The notes under the pieces are model-generated. The model saw only the letters and a list, made by a program, of their open reading frames with translations. It ran no database searches and was not told where the DNA came from. Below are positions 24,891-33,004 of a stretch of DNA of 41,701 nt, piece after piece. Source of the DNA: Treponema sp. (GTDB taxonomy: Bacteria > Spirochaetota > Spirochaetia > Treponematales > Breznakiellaceae); assembly GCA_031277045.1 (NCBI GenBank), contig JAISLX010000056.1, forward strand, positions 1 through 41,701, given 5' to 3'. Numbering within the stretch: the stretch's first letter is position 1; the number at the start of each line of letters is the position of its first letter. The position numbers and the translations under genes are program-made.

Positions 24891-25766
24891 TTAAAATTCG
24901 GTTTTCAGCAGATCCGTATCCAGGATGATGACCACTTTGCCCTGCCGCAGAAGTTCGCGGTTTTCCTCGCTGCGGGTGATACTCAGGGCGTCTTCCGCGT
25001 CAATAACCAGATCCGTGGGGCGGATGCCGTAGACCTCCCGCGCCAGGATCCGCAGGGGCCTGTCGCCCACCAGGGCCGCCAGTTCCCGCGAAAGACCGGA
25101 AGGGCTGTTCCGGAAGATCGATTCCTCAGAGGCGTAGTGGACCATCGCGGTTTCCCGTGTTTCCAGCATGGTCTTGTCGTAGATCAGGTTCATGCCGCTG
25201 TCCCAAATTTTTGGAAACAGGCAGGGGGTAGCGCGGGCCTTCCGGCTGGTCCCGTGCAGGGGCAGTTCCCCGGCAGAGATGATCAGGATTCCGGTGTAGG
25301 CCGCCGCGGGCCGGGAGGAGAGAACATGGGGAGGGGCAAAGGGCCGGGGGTTTTCGATGAACTCCGCGGAAAGGTCCCGCAGGCTGATGGTATAGGCCGC
25401 CTGCATGTGGGTCATACCGGTAGTCATGGCGGGGGGAGTGGTCCGGGCGGAAAGCGCGTAATTTTCCGCCTTGTACAGGGAAAACGTCCCATCCGCTGTG
25501 TAGTCGTCCACAGTACTTGAGGAATCCACCGGGATGGAAAAGATCAGGGGCCGTATCAGGGCCAGGTACTCCGTGCCGATAATCTCCTCCGCCTGGGTTC
25601 TGCCCGTGGGAAGCGTCAGCCCTAGGGAACGCAGATCCAGGGAAACCTGGACGGCAATTTCCATGCTGTCCCATTTCAGGGCGCCGGAGATATTCACCGC
25701 CGGCGACTGGGCCCCGGCGGAAAGGGCCAGCAGGCTGAACAGGCAGAAAAGGGCGCGGCGGTTCAT
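24891..25766 (-). CDS. Predicted secreted protein of unknown function
   Basis: The protein has 291 residues with a cleavable signal peptide (MNRRALFCLFSLLALSAGAQ). The rest is predicted soluble and mixed alpha/beta. I do not recognise the family. A C-terminal stretch (REVYGIRPTDLVIDAEDALS, then ENRELLRQGKVVIILDTDLL) is the most distinctive part and looks like a folded domain rather than a linker. The start is 2 bases from the stop of the LysM transglycosylase gene, so it is the third gene of an envelope operon and probably works in or near the periplasm. It ends 23 bases from the convergent glyS stop. Confidence 0.75.
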   Translation of the reverse strand: MNRRALFCLFSLLALSAGAQSPAVNISGALKWDSMEIAVQVSLDLRSLGLTLPTGRTQAEEIIGTEYLALIRPLIFSIPVDSSSTVDDYTADGTFSLYKAENYALSARTTPPAMTTGMTHMQAAYTISLRDLSAEFIENPRPFAPPHVLSSRPAAAYTGILIISAGELPLHGTSRKARATPCLFPKIWDSGMNLIYDKTMLETRETAMVHYASEESIFRNSPSGLSRELAALVGDRPLRILAREVYGIRPTDLVIDAEDALSITRSEENRELLRQGKVVIILDTDLLKTEF

Positions 25767-25768
25767 CG

Positions 25769-27193
25769 TTACCTTACCGGCACCTTCAAGTTTTTGCCCT
25801 CGCGGAGAATCCCGTTAATGTTCAGATCGTTCGCCCGTGCCAGATTCACAATGTCCGCGCCGTATTTCAGCGCGATTGACCACAGGGTATCGCCCCGCTG
25901 TACTACGTAGTTCCCCCCAAAATTTTCAACAGGGCGGCGCTCCCCGGCGGGGGCCGCTTTTACGGCGGGTATTTTAAGGTGACTGCCGATTTGCAGGGCC
26001 CTGCTTTTGATTCCGGGGTTAGCCCTTTCGATAAGGGCCACTGTCACCCCGTACCGCAGAGCCAGGGTAGAAAGGGTGTCCCCGGAACGGATCATGTGGT
26101 AGTAATGCCGGATCATGTCCGCGCTCCCTGCAAGGGCCGTTTCCACCAGCGCCGCGTGTTCCACGGGGACTTTGAGCAGGTAGCCCTGAACCGGGGGGCT
26201 GATGCCGAGAAGCAGTTCCTTGTTTCCCCGGCTTAAAACGGCCGGATCAATGCCCGTCTCCCGTGCCAGAAGGTTCAGGTCCACGGTTTTGTTTAGCGGG
26301 ACTCTGGTCCACTCCAGGCTTTCCTGCCAGTTTCCCAGGCCGTATTTCCGGGGTTCGGAGAGGATCCGGGCCACGGCCAAAAGTTTGGGCACATAGTGGA
26401 TGGTTTCAGTCCGCAGGGCCTTCCGCCGGGCAAGCTCCCAGTAATCCCGGCAGCCGGTCTGCCGCATTATCTGGTTCAGCCCCCCCAGGCCGGTGTTGTA
26501 GGCCGCCAGGGCCAGGGGCCAGTCCCCCAGGATCTCGTAGTTTTCTTCCAGCTTTTGCAGGGCTCCCTGGGTGGATTTCCAGAAGTCCATCCGCTCGTCA
26601 ACCCAGTCGTCCACCCGCATATCGAAAGGGGCGATGGAGTTCCGCATAAACTGCCACAGCCCGGCCGCGCCGGACTTGCTTATTGCCGTGGGGACATAGC
26701 CGGACTCGATAACCGGAAGGTAGAGAAGCTCCGGCGGCAGATTCCGGCTTTTTATTTCCTCGCGGATAAAGCTCAGGTAGGGACCTGCCCGCTCCATTAC
26801 CGATCGGAGCCAGGCAAGGCTGGGGGCCTCACTGTACCGGGTCAGGTACTGCCGGGTCAGGTCCTGGTCAATGCCGGGAATGGGGCCAGCCTTGGGGTTC
26901 TGTTCCGCCGATGTGTCGGGGACCGCCTCCTGGGGGACCTGGGCCGGGCGGACAAACCGTTCCGGCGGGCTAAAAACCTGCCGACGCAGGGGCCGGCCGT
27001 TCAGTGCGATGCCTTCCGGCAGGGATGCTGATTTTACAGGGGACATCGCGATATCCGCGTTGACGGGGGAGGCGTCCGGGTCTTCCGCCGCGCCCGGCCA
27101 CGGGACGGCCACCAGCCACAGACCGCACACCAGCAGCAGAGTACACGCCAGCAGCAGGGCCGATGGAACAGAGAATTTAAAATTTTTCGCCAT
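25769..27193 (-). CDS. Lytic transglycosylase (MltD-like) with two LysM domains
   Basis: The 474-residue protein has an N-terminal signal anchor (about 8-32). The SLT catalytic domain shows LPPELLYLPVIESGYVPTAI (catalytic Glu about 163), then SKSGAAGLWQFM and the ALAAYNTGLGGLN motif. Two C-terminal LysM repeats (about 365-410 and 428-474; SGDTLSTLALRYGV and RGDTLWSIALKYG) bind peptidoglycan glycan strands. It cleaves the MurNAc-GlcNAc bond with 1,6-anhydro product formation and acts in the periplasm. ATG 27193 overlaps the end of the upstream TPR gene by 17 bases; a GTG at 27202 is an alternative. Confidence 0.92.
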   Translation of the reverse strand: MAKNFKFSVPSALLLACTLLLVCGLWLVAVPWPGAAEDPDASPVNADIAMSPVKSASLPEGIALNGRPLRRQVFSPPERFVRPAQVPQEAVPDTSAEQNPKAGPIPGIDQDLTRQYLTRYSEAPSLAWLRSVMERAGPYLSFIREEIKSRNLPPELLYLPVIESGYVPTAISKSGAAGLWQFMRNSIAPFDMRVDDWVDERMDFWKSTQGALQKLEENYEILGDWPLALAAYNTGLGGLNQIMRQTGCRDYWELARRKALRTETIHYVPKLLAVARILSEPRKYGLGNWQESLEWTRVPLNKTVDLNLLARETGIDPAVLSRGNKELLLGISPPVQGYLLKVPVEHAALVETALAGSADMIRHYYHMIRSGDTLSTLALRYGVTVALIERANPGIKSRALQIGSHLKIPAVKAAPAGERRPVENFGGNYVVQRGDTLWSIALKYGADIVNLARANDLNINGILREGKNLKVPVR

Positions 27194-28331
27194 AGTAGAC
27201 ACCTGCCCATTCCCAGCGGCCGTGGATCTCCGGATCCAGCGGAAAGTTGATTTTTCTAAAATACAGGTACCAGGTGGAGATGTACTGAGACCAGCCCCAG
27301 GTACGCAGGTACGATTCGTTGGCGTTGGAGCCCGGGTCCAGGGTACTGGCGTAATAGATACGGCTGTTCCGCATAAAGTCAGACAGGCTGAATTCCGCCA
27401 TCCCTGAATCGTCGGTTTCTTCCTGTTCCCAGGAACGGGCGAAAAAATTGACCTTGGCCCGGTAGGACCACAGGAGGCTGCTGGATCCCGCGTCGATAGC
27501 GGATTTTATCGCGTTTACCAGGGAATTAAGATTCTCAAACGTCCAGTCCTTGGGGGAATTATAAAAATCCACAAGCTGCTTGGCGTAATTATCCGCCCGG
27601 GGAAAGTTGGGGATAATCGTACCCTGATAGGGCAGATACTGGGTGTAGGCATGGATAGCCCCGTTCCAGTCCCCTGTTTTTTCAAGAGCCTGGGCCAGCA
27701 TAAAATAGGATTCCCCCGGATCGACCTGATCGGAAAAACGGGAGATAAGTTCCTGGTAATAGCGGACCCGCTGTTCGTTGTTTTCTACCAGTTTGATAAG
27801 CTGCTTCAGGCAGGCCAGGTGGATAGACTGGCCCATGATTCGCAGGTCAGGGTAATTTTTTATAATAATATCGAAGTATAGCGCCGCCACCGGGTAAGCG
27901 TCCATCCTGATATGCGCGTAGGCGATCATCAGCAGATAGTAGGCGTGGTAGGGATCGTCAGCGTAATCCTTAACCCTGCGGCTTAAAAAGTTAATCAACC
28001 GTGGAAATTCCTCCAGCCGGGCGTAGGTGTTGGCGATCTCCCGGACAATGGCGAAGCGTTCTTCCCCCGCCTCCGGTTTCGCGGCCAAAAGCCGGTGGAG
28101 TTCCCGCAGGTATTCCCGGTTCTCTTTCGTGCCGGTCAGGTAATACGGATCGATGGGAAAGCCCGCCGTTCCGTCCGGCAGGGCGGGCGCCTTCGCTGCC
28201 AGAGCCGGAATTTCCCATTTTTCGCAGGACAAAATCAGCGCGGCCGGAAGAAGAATCGCCGTAACTATGATGATTTTCCCCCAAAATCCGGTTAATTCCG
28301 GGAAAAGCGGTTTGTTTTTTTGCCAAAGCAT
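27177..28331 (-). CDS. TPR-like lipoprotein
   Basis: The 384-residue protein has a lipoprotein signal sequence, with lipobox ILSC (Cys36), followed by helical repeats resembling tetratricopeptide units: a segment around IVREIANTYARLEEFPRLIN, then YHAYYLLMIAYAHIRMDAYP, and GESYFMLAQALEKTGDWNGA. TPR arrays bind protein partners, so this may act as a scaffold for the transglycosylase encoded next, which overlaps its 3' end. The C-terminal 100 residues are aromatic-rich (WGWSQYISTWYLYFRK) and unassigned. The start is the first ATG; no strong ribosome site is visible. It is divergent from a small membrane-protein gene 61 bases away. Confidence 0.8.
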   Translation of the reverse strand: MLWQKNKPLFPELTGFWGKIIIVTAILLPAALILSCEKWEIPALAAKAPALPDGTAGFPIDPYYLTGTKENREYLRELHRLLAAKPEAGEERFAIVREIANTYARLEEFPRLINFLSRRVKDYADDPYHAYYLLMIAYAHIRMDAYPVAALYFDIIIKNYPDLRIMGQSIHLACLKQLIKLVENNEQRVRYYQELISRFSDQVDPGESYFMLAQALEKTGDWNGAIHAYTQYLPYQGTIIPNFPRADNYAKQLVDFYNSPKDWTFENLNSLVNAIKSAIDAGSSSLLWSYRAKVNFFARSWEQEETDDSGMAEFSLSDFMRNSRIYYASTLDPGSNANESYLRTWGWSQYISTWYLYFRKINFPLDPEIHGRWEWAGVYYGEKF

Positions 28332-28379
28332 CTCTTTACTTTAACATCCTCCAAGCTTGGCAGGGAAGAGGTATCCGGC

Positions 28380-28385
28380 TATACT
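28380..28385 (+). promoter_or_regulatory. TATACT box close to a start codon
   Basis: TATACT ends 7 bases before the ATG at 28393 and no Shine-Dalgarno lies between. The same arrangement is seen at 22166-22171. If it is the -10 box, transcription would start at or very near the ATG. Confidence 0.4.
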
Positions 28386-28392
28386 TTTTAGC

Positions 28393-28947
28393 ATGGGCCT
28401 TTTCTTTCCCCGCCGCATTATCGCGCGTTTTGCTTTTATTATCGGCCTTCTCCTCATGTTTCTGGGCAGCGGTTTTCTGCTGGGAAATCTGGCGGGCATA
28501 TCCCGAATTTCCGTCCTGGGTTCTTTTTTTTTCGTAATCGCCGGAAGCCTCTGCGCGTTTCTGGCCATTAAACTGAACAAACGGGTTCTTTACCTGTTTT
28601 TCGCCGCCTTCCTCCTGCAGGCCGGGTTTTTTTTGTTCCTCTCCGCCCTGCGTATCCTTCCCCTTCCCCTGTCCAAAAGCTGGCCCCTTCTTTCGATTTT
28701 CTGCGGAATCGCCCTGTTTCCCTCGGGCTGGCGCCGTTTCGGAGCTTTCCGGATTACCTATGTCGTACCCTCCGCAGCCTTTGTGCTTCTGGGTTCGGGT
28801 CTGCTTATTTTTTCCCTTGATTTGGTTGCGTTCTCGTTCCGTCAGTTCATATTGAACTGGTGGCCCCTCCTGATTGTCCTTGCCGGTTTTGTTCTGGTTC
28901 TTGTGTCCTTTGGCGCCAAATCAAACACCGGGGATTCCAAGCGGTGA
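28393..28947 (+). CDS. Small polytopic membrane protein
   Basis: The protein has 184 residues made almost entirely of hydrophobic segments, about six predicted transmembrane helices in closely spaced pairs: RFAFIIGLLLMFLGSGFLL, ISVLGSFFFVIAGSLCAFLA, VLYLFFAAFLLQAGFFLF, a middle pair, and LLIVLAGFVLVLVSFGA. It resembles LiaF/DUF5668-type membrane modules only in layout; I do not recognise a family with confidence. ATG 28393 is chosen because it fits the membrane topology. A TTG at 28357 would extend the protein by 12 residues but would place a TATACT box inside the gene. The downstream TPR gene starts within its stop codon (GTGA), so the two proteins are co-made. Confidence 0.75.
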   Translation: MGLFFPRRIIARFAFIIGLLLMFLGSGFLLGNLAGISRISVLGSFFFVIAGSLCAFLAIKLNKRVLYLFFAAFLLQAGFFLFLSALRILPLPLSKSWPLLSIFCGIALFPSGWRRFGAFRITYVVPSAAFVLLGSGLLIFSLDLVAFSFRQFILNWWPLLIVLAGFVLVLVSFGAKSNTGDSKR

Positions 28948-30611
28948 GGCCGCCGCCTTTAGCCGTTATTTGTCTGCCGGCTTTTCTTTTGTTTTTTTCG
29001 TGGCGGATTTTTGGACAGGACTCAAATATAACGCCCCCCCCGGGGGGAAGCGTTACGGAAGAAATTCGAGCCCTTACCGAATCGGGAATCCCCTCCCTTA
29101 TGCGGCGGGCCCTGGACCAGATCCGGCAGCGGAACCTGAGCGCCGGGGAATTTGGCCGGATTATGAACGCCGTCAACATCAACCTGTTCCGCCGTCTTTA
29201 TCCGGACATTAAGATTCAGCTGCCCGTCCTTGATCCTCCGCAGTCCCATACCTACGCCCGGATTCTCCGGGACATTGAACACGGCGTTTACGCGTCCCCC
29301 CCGGCTTCCACCACCGACTACCTGGAACTGACGCTTCCCTTTTTGGCCCTCCTCAACGAAACCCGGCAGGACCGCCTGCTTCCCAGCCTTCCCGATCTTA
29401 GACGCGCCGCTTCAATCAACCCCGGCTCCCCGCTGGCCCCTTTTTTTATGGGCCTTGTCCACGAGCGGACCGGCGCCCCGGACGATGCCCAGGCCGGTTA
29501 TACCCGTGCTGTGGAAATTTCTGAGGAATGTTACCCTGCCCGGCTGGGCCTGGCCCGGATTCAGGAACAGCGGGGGAACCGGGACGCCGCCGTGTCGATT
29601 TTGGAAGACCTTGTCCAGAGTTATCCCGATAATTTCACCGTCAAAAGGCAGCTTGCCATCGCCTACTACCACAAACGGGACTGGTCCCGCGCCCAGGCCG
29701 CCCTGAGCGAGTGTCTTCAGCGGGAGGCCCAGGACGGGGAACTTATCCTTATGCTGGCCCATTCCCTGGTGGAACAGGGCAGGTTTCTCCCCGCCCAGCG
29801 GCCTCTGGATCAGTACGCCGCCATTAACGCCCAGAATCCCCTCTATCTGTTTTTGCGGGCCCGCGTTCAGGCGGAAGGCATGGGGAACCAGGATTCCGCC
29901 CTGAATTACCTCCGTTCCCTTATCCGCGCCGGCGGCACCGGAGACGATGCCCTTGTCTATGCCGCCCGGCTTTTTATGGAATCCCAGCGGATTGAGGATC
30001 AAAATGAGGGCCGCGCCCTGCTCCAGCACCTGCTGGAACGGGAGAATCCCTCCCCGGATATTATCCGCCTGGCCGTCCAGGACAGCGTCAAGCGTAGCGA
30101 CTGGCAGGCCGCGCGGAACCGCCTTGCCCCCCTTTTACGGAACAAGCCCCAGGATCAGGACCTTCTTAACGCCTACACCATAGAGCGGGGCCTGAGAAAC
30201 AACGCCGCCGCCCTTGCCTACGCCCGGGAACTTTACGAAAGAAACCCCTCAGGCGATGACGGGGCGGTGGCCTACATTTCCGCCCTTATCGAAACCGGCC
30301 GCAAGGCCGAGGCGGGCCAGCTTATCGAAAGCCGCCTTGCCTCCGGCACCGGCGATACCCAGAAAAGCCGCTATTACTACCTGCGCAGCCGTATCCGCGC
30401 CGGCGACGACCAGATCGTCGCGGACCTGCGGGCCAGCCTGTTCGCCAATCCGCGGAACCTTGATTCCATGATTGCTATGTTTGAATTTTACCACTTCCGC
30501 CGCCCGGAAAAGGCCCGCGCCGTCATCTACCTGCGTCAGGCACTGGCCCAGGATCCCGGCAACGCCCAGCTCCGCCGTTACGCGGAAGAATATCCGGAAG
30601 TTTTGAAGTAG
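28944..30611 (+). CDS. Secreted TPR-repeat protein
   Basis: The 555-residue protein has signal peptide MRPPPLAVICLPAFLLFFSW, then RIFGQ. It is followed by a short head domain and at least eight helical TPR-like units (for example PLAPFFMGLVHERTGAPDDA, YPARLGLARIQEQRGNRDAA, VKRQLAIAYYHKRDWSRAQA, and ALVYAARLFMESQRIEDQNE). It should be periplasmic or outer-envelope and bind partner proteins. GTG 28944 overlaps the previous stop (GTGA) and gives the signal peptide; the upstream ATG at 28860 lies inside the membrane-protein gene and gives no signal sequence. The function is unknown beyond envelope scaffolding. Confidence 0.8.
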   Translation: MRPPPLAVICLPAFLLFFSWRIFGQDSNITPPPGGSVTEEIRALTESGIPSLMRRALDQIRQRNLSAGEFGRIMNAVNINLFRRLYPDIKIQLPVLDPPQSHTYARILRDIEHGVYASPPASTTDYLELTLPFLALLNETRQDRLLPSLPDLRRAASINPGSPLAPFFMGLVHERTGAPDDAQAGYTRAVEISEECYPARLGLARIQEQRGNRDAAVSILEDLVQSYPDNFTVKRQLAIAYYHKRDWSRAQAALSECLQREAQDGELILMLAHSLVEQGRFLPAQRPLDQYAAINAQNPLYLFLRARVQAEGMGNQDSALNYLRSLIRAGGTGDDALVYAARLFMESQRIEDQNEGRALLQHLLERENPSPDIIRLAVQDSVKRSDWQAARNRLAPLLRNKPQDQDLLNAYTIERGLRNNAAALAYARELYERNPSGDDGAVAYISALIETGRKAEAGQLIESRLASGTGDTQKSRYYYLRSRIRAGDDQIVADLRASLFANPRNLDSMIAMFEFYHFRRPEKARAVIYLRQALAQDPGNAQLRRYAEEYPEVLK

Positions 30612-30679
30612 CGCGCGCCGGACCGGTTTCAAAATCCGGCGCTGGATTTTCAGGAACCGGTTGGTTCAGTCTGAGCTTG

Positions 30680-30720
30680 TTCCAAAAACTGAAGTTTTGG
30701 AACAGCCTCTTCTATTTTTT
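30680..30720 (+). terminator. Terminator after the TPR operon, related to the dispersed hairpin
   Basis: TGTTCCAAAA (30680-30689) pairs with TTTTGGAACA (30697-30706), with an ACT/AGT extension in the loop, and is followed after a few bases by CTATTTTTTTT. The stem belongs to the same sequence family as the end hairpins of the dispersed elements at 6402, 8646 and 14561. Confidence 0.65.
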
Positions 30721-30769
30721 TTAAGGTTCTTGCGTTGAGACGCGGCAACCTGTTAGGGTACGGAACACT
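30720..30769 (+). promoter_or_regulatory. Possible structured leader of metA
   Basis: AGGTT and AACCT flank a GCGT-tgag-ACGC hairpin just upstream of metA, and GTTC near the start can pair with GGAAC near the ATG, an arrangement that could switch. I do not recognise a known SAM riboswitch class, so this stays a structural observation. Confidence 0.25.
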
Positions 30770-31720
30770 ATGCCTATTAAGATACCACGGGAACTCCCGG
30801 CCTACCGGGAACTAAGTTCCGAAAATGTTTTTGTTATGACCACCGACCGGGCGGAACACCAGGATATCCGGCCCCTGCGGGTCGGGATTGTCAACCTGAT
30901 GCCCACCACGCTGACCACGGAGGTCCAGCTTTTGCGCCTGCTGGGGAACAGCCCCCTGCAGGTGGATGTCGCTTTTTTGCGGATGGGCAGCCACGAATCC
31001 CGCAACGCGCCGCCGGGGCACCTGGAAAAATTCTACCTGAGTTCCCGGAAGATCATCTCCCTGGGGTTTCACTTCGACGGGCTTATCATTACCGGCGCCC
31101 CCGTGGAAACCCTGCCCTTTGAGGAGGTGGACTACTGGGACGAACTGGCGGCGGTGCTTGACTACTCCGTGAGCCACGTCTGGTCCACGCTGCACATCTG
31201 CTGGGGGGCGCAGGCGGGGCTGTACCACCGCTACGGTATCGAGAAAAAGCCTCTGGACCGGAAGCTGTTCGGCATCTTTCCCCACCGGATAAACGGGCAA
31301 AACAAGACCCTGTTCAGGGGCTTTGACGACGAATTTCTGGCCCCCCAGTCCCGGCATACCGCCAGCGACCGGGACGCCATCGCCGCCTGTCCGGCCCTGT
31401 GCATCGAATCGGAAAGCCCGGAAACCGGGGTCTTTATCAGCACGGCCCGCGGCGGGCGGGAAATCTACGTTTCCGGCCATCTGGAGTACGATCCCCTTAC
31501 CCTGGACCGGGAGTACCGCCGGGACATCGGCAAGGGACTTCCCATCGCCATCCCGAAAAACTACTACCCCGGTGATGATCCGGCGCGGGCCCCGGTGGTC
31601 CGCTGGCGGGCCCACGCCCACCTGTTCTTTTCCAACTGGCTTAACTACGTGTACCAGGAGACTCCCTACAACCTGGAGGAAATGGGGAAAGACGCGGAGT
31701 TTCCCCCCGCATCCGGTTAG
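30770..31720 (+). CDS. metA: Homoserine O-acyltransferase (MetA), predicted acetyl-CoA type
   Basis: This cytosolic enzyme acylates the hydroxyl of homoserine at the entry to methionine synthesis. The 316 residues align along their length with my recollection of MetA. The nucleophile Cys is in LHICWGAQ (Cys144, equal to Cys142 in E. coli), and the His/Glu pair is in VSGHLEYD (His237, Glu239). The residue that sets acyl specificity (111 in E. coli and Bacillus numbering) is Glu here (TGAPVETL, Glu113). Glu at that site is known to favour acetyl-CoA, whereas E. coli has Gly and uses succinyl-CoA. The product is therefore likely O-acetylhomoserine. No metY or metB lies nearby. Confidence 0.92.
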   Translation: MPIKIPRELPAYRELSSENVFVMTTDRAEHQDIRPLRVGIVNLMPTTLTTEVQLLRLLGNSPLQVDVAFLRMGSHESRNAPPGHLEKFYLSSRKIISLGFHFDGLIITGAPVETLPFEEVDYWDELAAVLDYSVSHVWSTLHICWGAQAGLYHRYGIEKKPLDRKLFGIFPHRINGQNKTLFRGFDDEFLAPQSRHTASDRDAIAACPALCIESESPETGVFISTARGGREIYVSGHLEYDPLTLDREYRRDIGKGLPIAIPKNYYPGDDPARAPVVRWRAHAHLFFSNWLNYVYQETPYNLEEMGKDAEFPPASG

Positions 31721-32388
31721 TTTTGGGAAAGCTTTTATGCTATAATTTAATCAGAAGTCCGGCGGCCCCAAAATTCGGCAATGGGGCGGTTTTGTCCGGT
31801 TCTGAAATGGAGGAACACGATGAAAGAAATCAAAGGGTCAAAAACATGGGCAAACCTGGAGGCGGCATTCGCCGGGGAATCCCAAGCCCACACCAAGTAC
31901 CTGTACTACGCGTCCAAGGCGGAAAAAGAGGGCTACCAGCAGATCGGCGCGATTTTCCGGGAAACCGCGGGGAACGAAAAGGAACACGCCAAAATCTGGT
32001 TCAAGCTGCTCCACGGGAACGACGTGCCGGCCACCACGGAAAACCTGAAGGACGCCGCAGGCGGGGAAAACTACGAGTGGACCAGCATGTATTCCGGCTT
32101 TGCCAAAACCGCGCGGGAGGAGGGCTTTACCGACATTGCCCTTCTTTTTGAGATGGTGGGGAAGATCGAAAAAGAGCACGAGGAGCGGTACCGGAAGCTG
32201 CTGGCCAACATCGAAGGGGGGCTGGTTTTCTCCCGCGACGGGGACCAGGTCTGGCAGTGCGCCAACTGCGGCCACATTGTAATTGGGAAAAAAGCCCCGG
32301 AACTGTGCCCAGTCTGCAAGCACCCCAAAGCCTACTTCGAGATCAAAGCGCAAAATTACTGAGCCGTAAGGCTTTCCCAAAACTAACC
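31715..32388. repeat. 18-bp perfect inverted repeat bracketing rubrerythrin
   Basis: GGTTAGTTTTGGGAAAGC at 31715-31732 (beginning within the metA stop region) recurs as its exact complement GCTTTCCCAAAACTAACC at 32371-32388, after the rubrerythrin gene. The right copy is also the left arm of a local 12-bp hairpin (32371-32382 with 32393-32404). Confidence 0.8.
31820..32362 (+). CDS. rbr: Rubrerythrin
   Basis: The 180-residue protein has an N-terminal four-helix ferritin-like domain carrying the di-iron ligands (Glu20 in FAGESQAH, the E-x2-H pair in NEKEHAK at 53-56, Glu in TAREEGF, and E-x2-H at 117-120). A C-terminal rubredoxin-like domain has four iron-binding Cys (CANC at 147-150, CPVC at 163-166). 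It reduces hydrogen peroxide in anaerobes using electrons from NADH through rubredoxin. ATG 31820 follows GGAGG. A TATAAT (31741-31746) upstream may be its -10 box, without a clear -35. The gene looks monocistronic and is enclosed by an inverted repeat. Confidence 0.96.
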   Translation: MKEIKGSKTWANLEAAFAGESQAHTKYLYYASKAEKEGYQQIGAIFRETAGNEKEHAKIWFKLLHGNDVPATTENLKDAAGGENYEWTSMYSGFAKTAREEGFTDIALLFEMVGKIEKEHEERYRKLLANIEGGLVFSRDGDQVWQCANCGHIVIGKKAPELCPVCKHPKAYFEIKAQNY

Positions 32389-32404
32389 AGGTTTTTGGGA
32401 AAGC
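32371..32404 (+). terminator. Hairpin after rubrerythrin
   Basis: GCTTTCCCAAAA (32371-32382) pairs perfectly with TTTTGGGAAAGC (32393-32404), loop 10 bases. It starts 8 bases after the rubrerythrin stop and is the most likely transcription end, although no long T-run follows. Another hairpin-like repeat fragment occupies 32405-32500; no gene is seen there. Confidence 0.5.
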
Positions 32405-32507
32405 TCCGGTTCCAAAACTCCAGATTTTTGAAGCGGCCCGTCCGGTTTCCGGCGGGCAGTTTGCGTTTCACGCCCTGCTACAGCCCGCCGGAGGGCGGGA
32501 CAGCCCG

Positions 32508-32852
32508 TCAATCCCGCTTGCGTTCAAAATCCGCGGCAGCCTTGACCATCGCCTCCACAACAGGAAGCGTCTCACCGGACAAGGCCAGCAGATTATCCAG
32601 AACGCCCTTAAATTTCACGTAGTCCGAGATATCCACCCTTCCCTGCCGCTCCCTTCCGGTAACCAGATACTCGACCGAAATCCCCAGCGTTGAGGCGATC
32701 TTCACCGCCACATCCGCCGGGGGTATGGACTGCTGGACCCCCAGGTATCCCTCAAGCGCCCGTTTCTTGATCCCCGCCCTGGCGGCAAATTCCTTCTGAG
32801 TAAGCCCGGCATAGTCAATTTCCGAACGCAGTCTATCGGAGAAACTCGACAT
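32508..32852 (-). CDS. XRE-family HTH transcriptional regulator
   Basis: The 114-residue protein has a Cro/C1-type helix-turn-helix at about 5-65: SDRLRSEIDYAGLTQKEFAA, RAGIKKRALEGYLGVQQSIP, then VAVKIASTLGISVEYLVTG. The C-terminal half (FKGVLDNLLALSGETLPVVE) is helical and probably dimerises. The gene is divergent from a lipoprotein gene, and the interval carries two identical CATAATTATG palindromes, so autoregulation and control of the lipoprotein are plausible. This is inferred from position, not shown. Confidence 0.85.
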   Translation of the reverse strand: MSSFSDRLRSEIDYAGLTQKEFAARAGIKKRALEGYLGVQQSIPPADVAVKIASTLGISVEYLVTGRERQGRVDISDYVKFKGVLDNLLALSGETLPVVEAMVKAAADFERKRD

Positions 32853-32866
32853 AAACCACTAAATAT

Positions 32867-32938
32867 CATAATTATGCCATTTTACCCTTGAAAGAAGCAT
32901 AATAACGTGATATTTTGTAGTTACCACATAATTATGTG
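32867..32938. promoter_or_regulatory. Two CATAATTATG palindromes, candidate operators
   Basis: CATAATTATG occurs at 32867-32876 and again at 32927-32936, exactly 60 bases apart, the second extended to the perfect 14-mer CACATAATTATGTG (32925-32938). Both lie between the XRE regulator (start 32852) and the divergent lipoprotein gene (start 33005). Identical spaced palindromes are what a dimeric regulator with looping would need. Confidence 0.6.
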
Positions 32939-33004
32939 TGTTCATCGCGGGTGGACGGCACACAGGTTAGGGTGTATGAAAATTCAGACACAAGAAGTTC
33001 TGGT

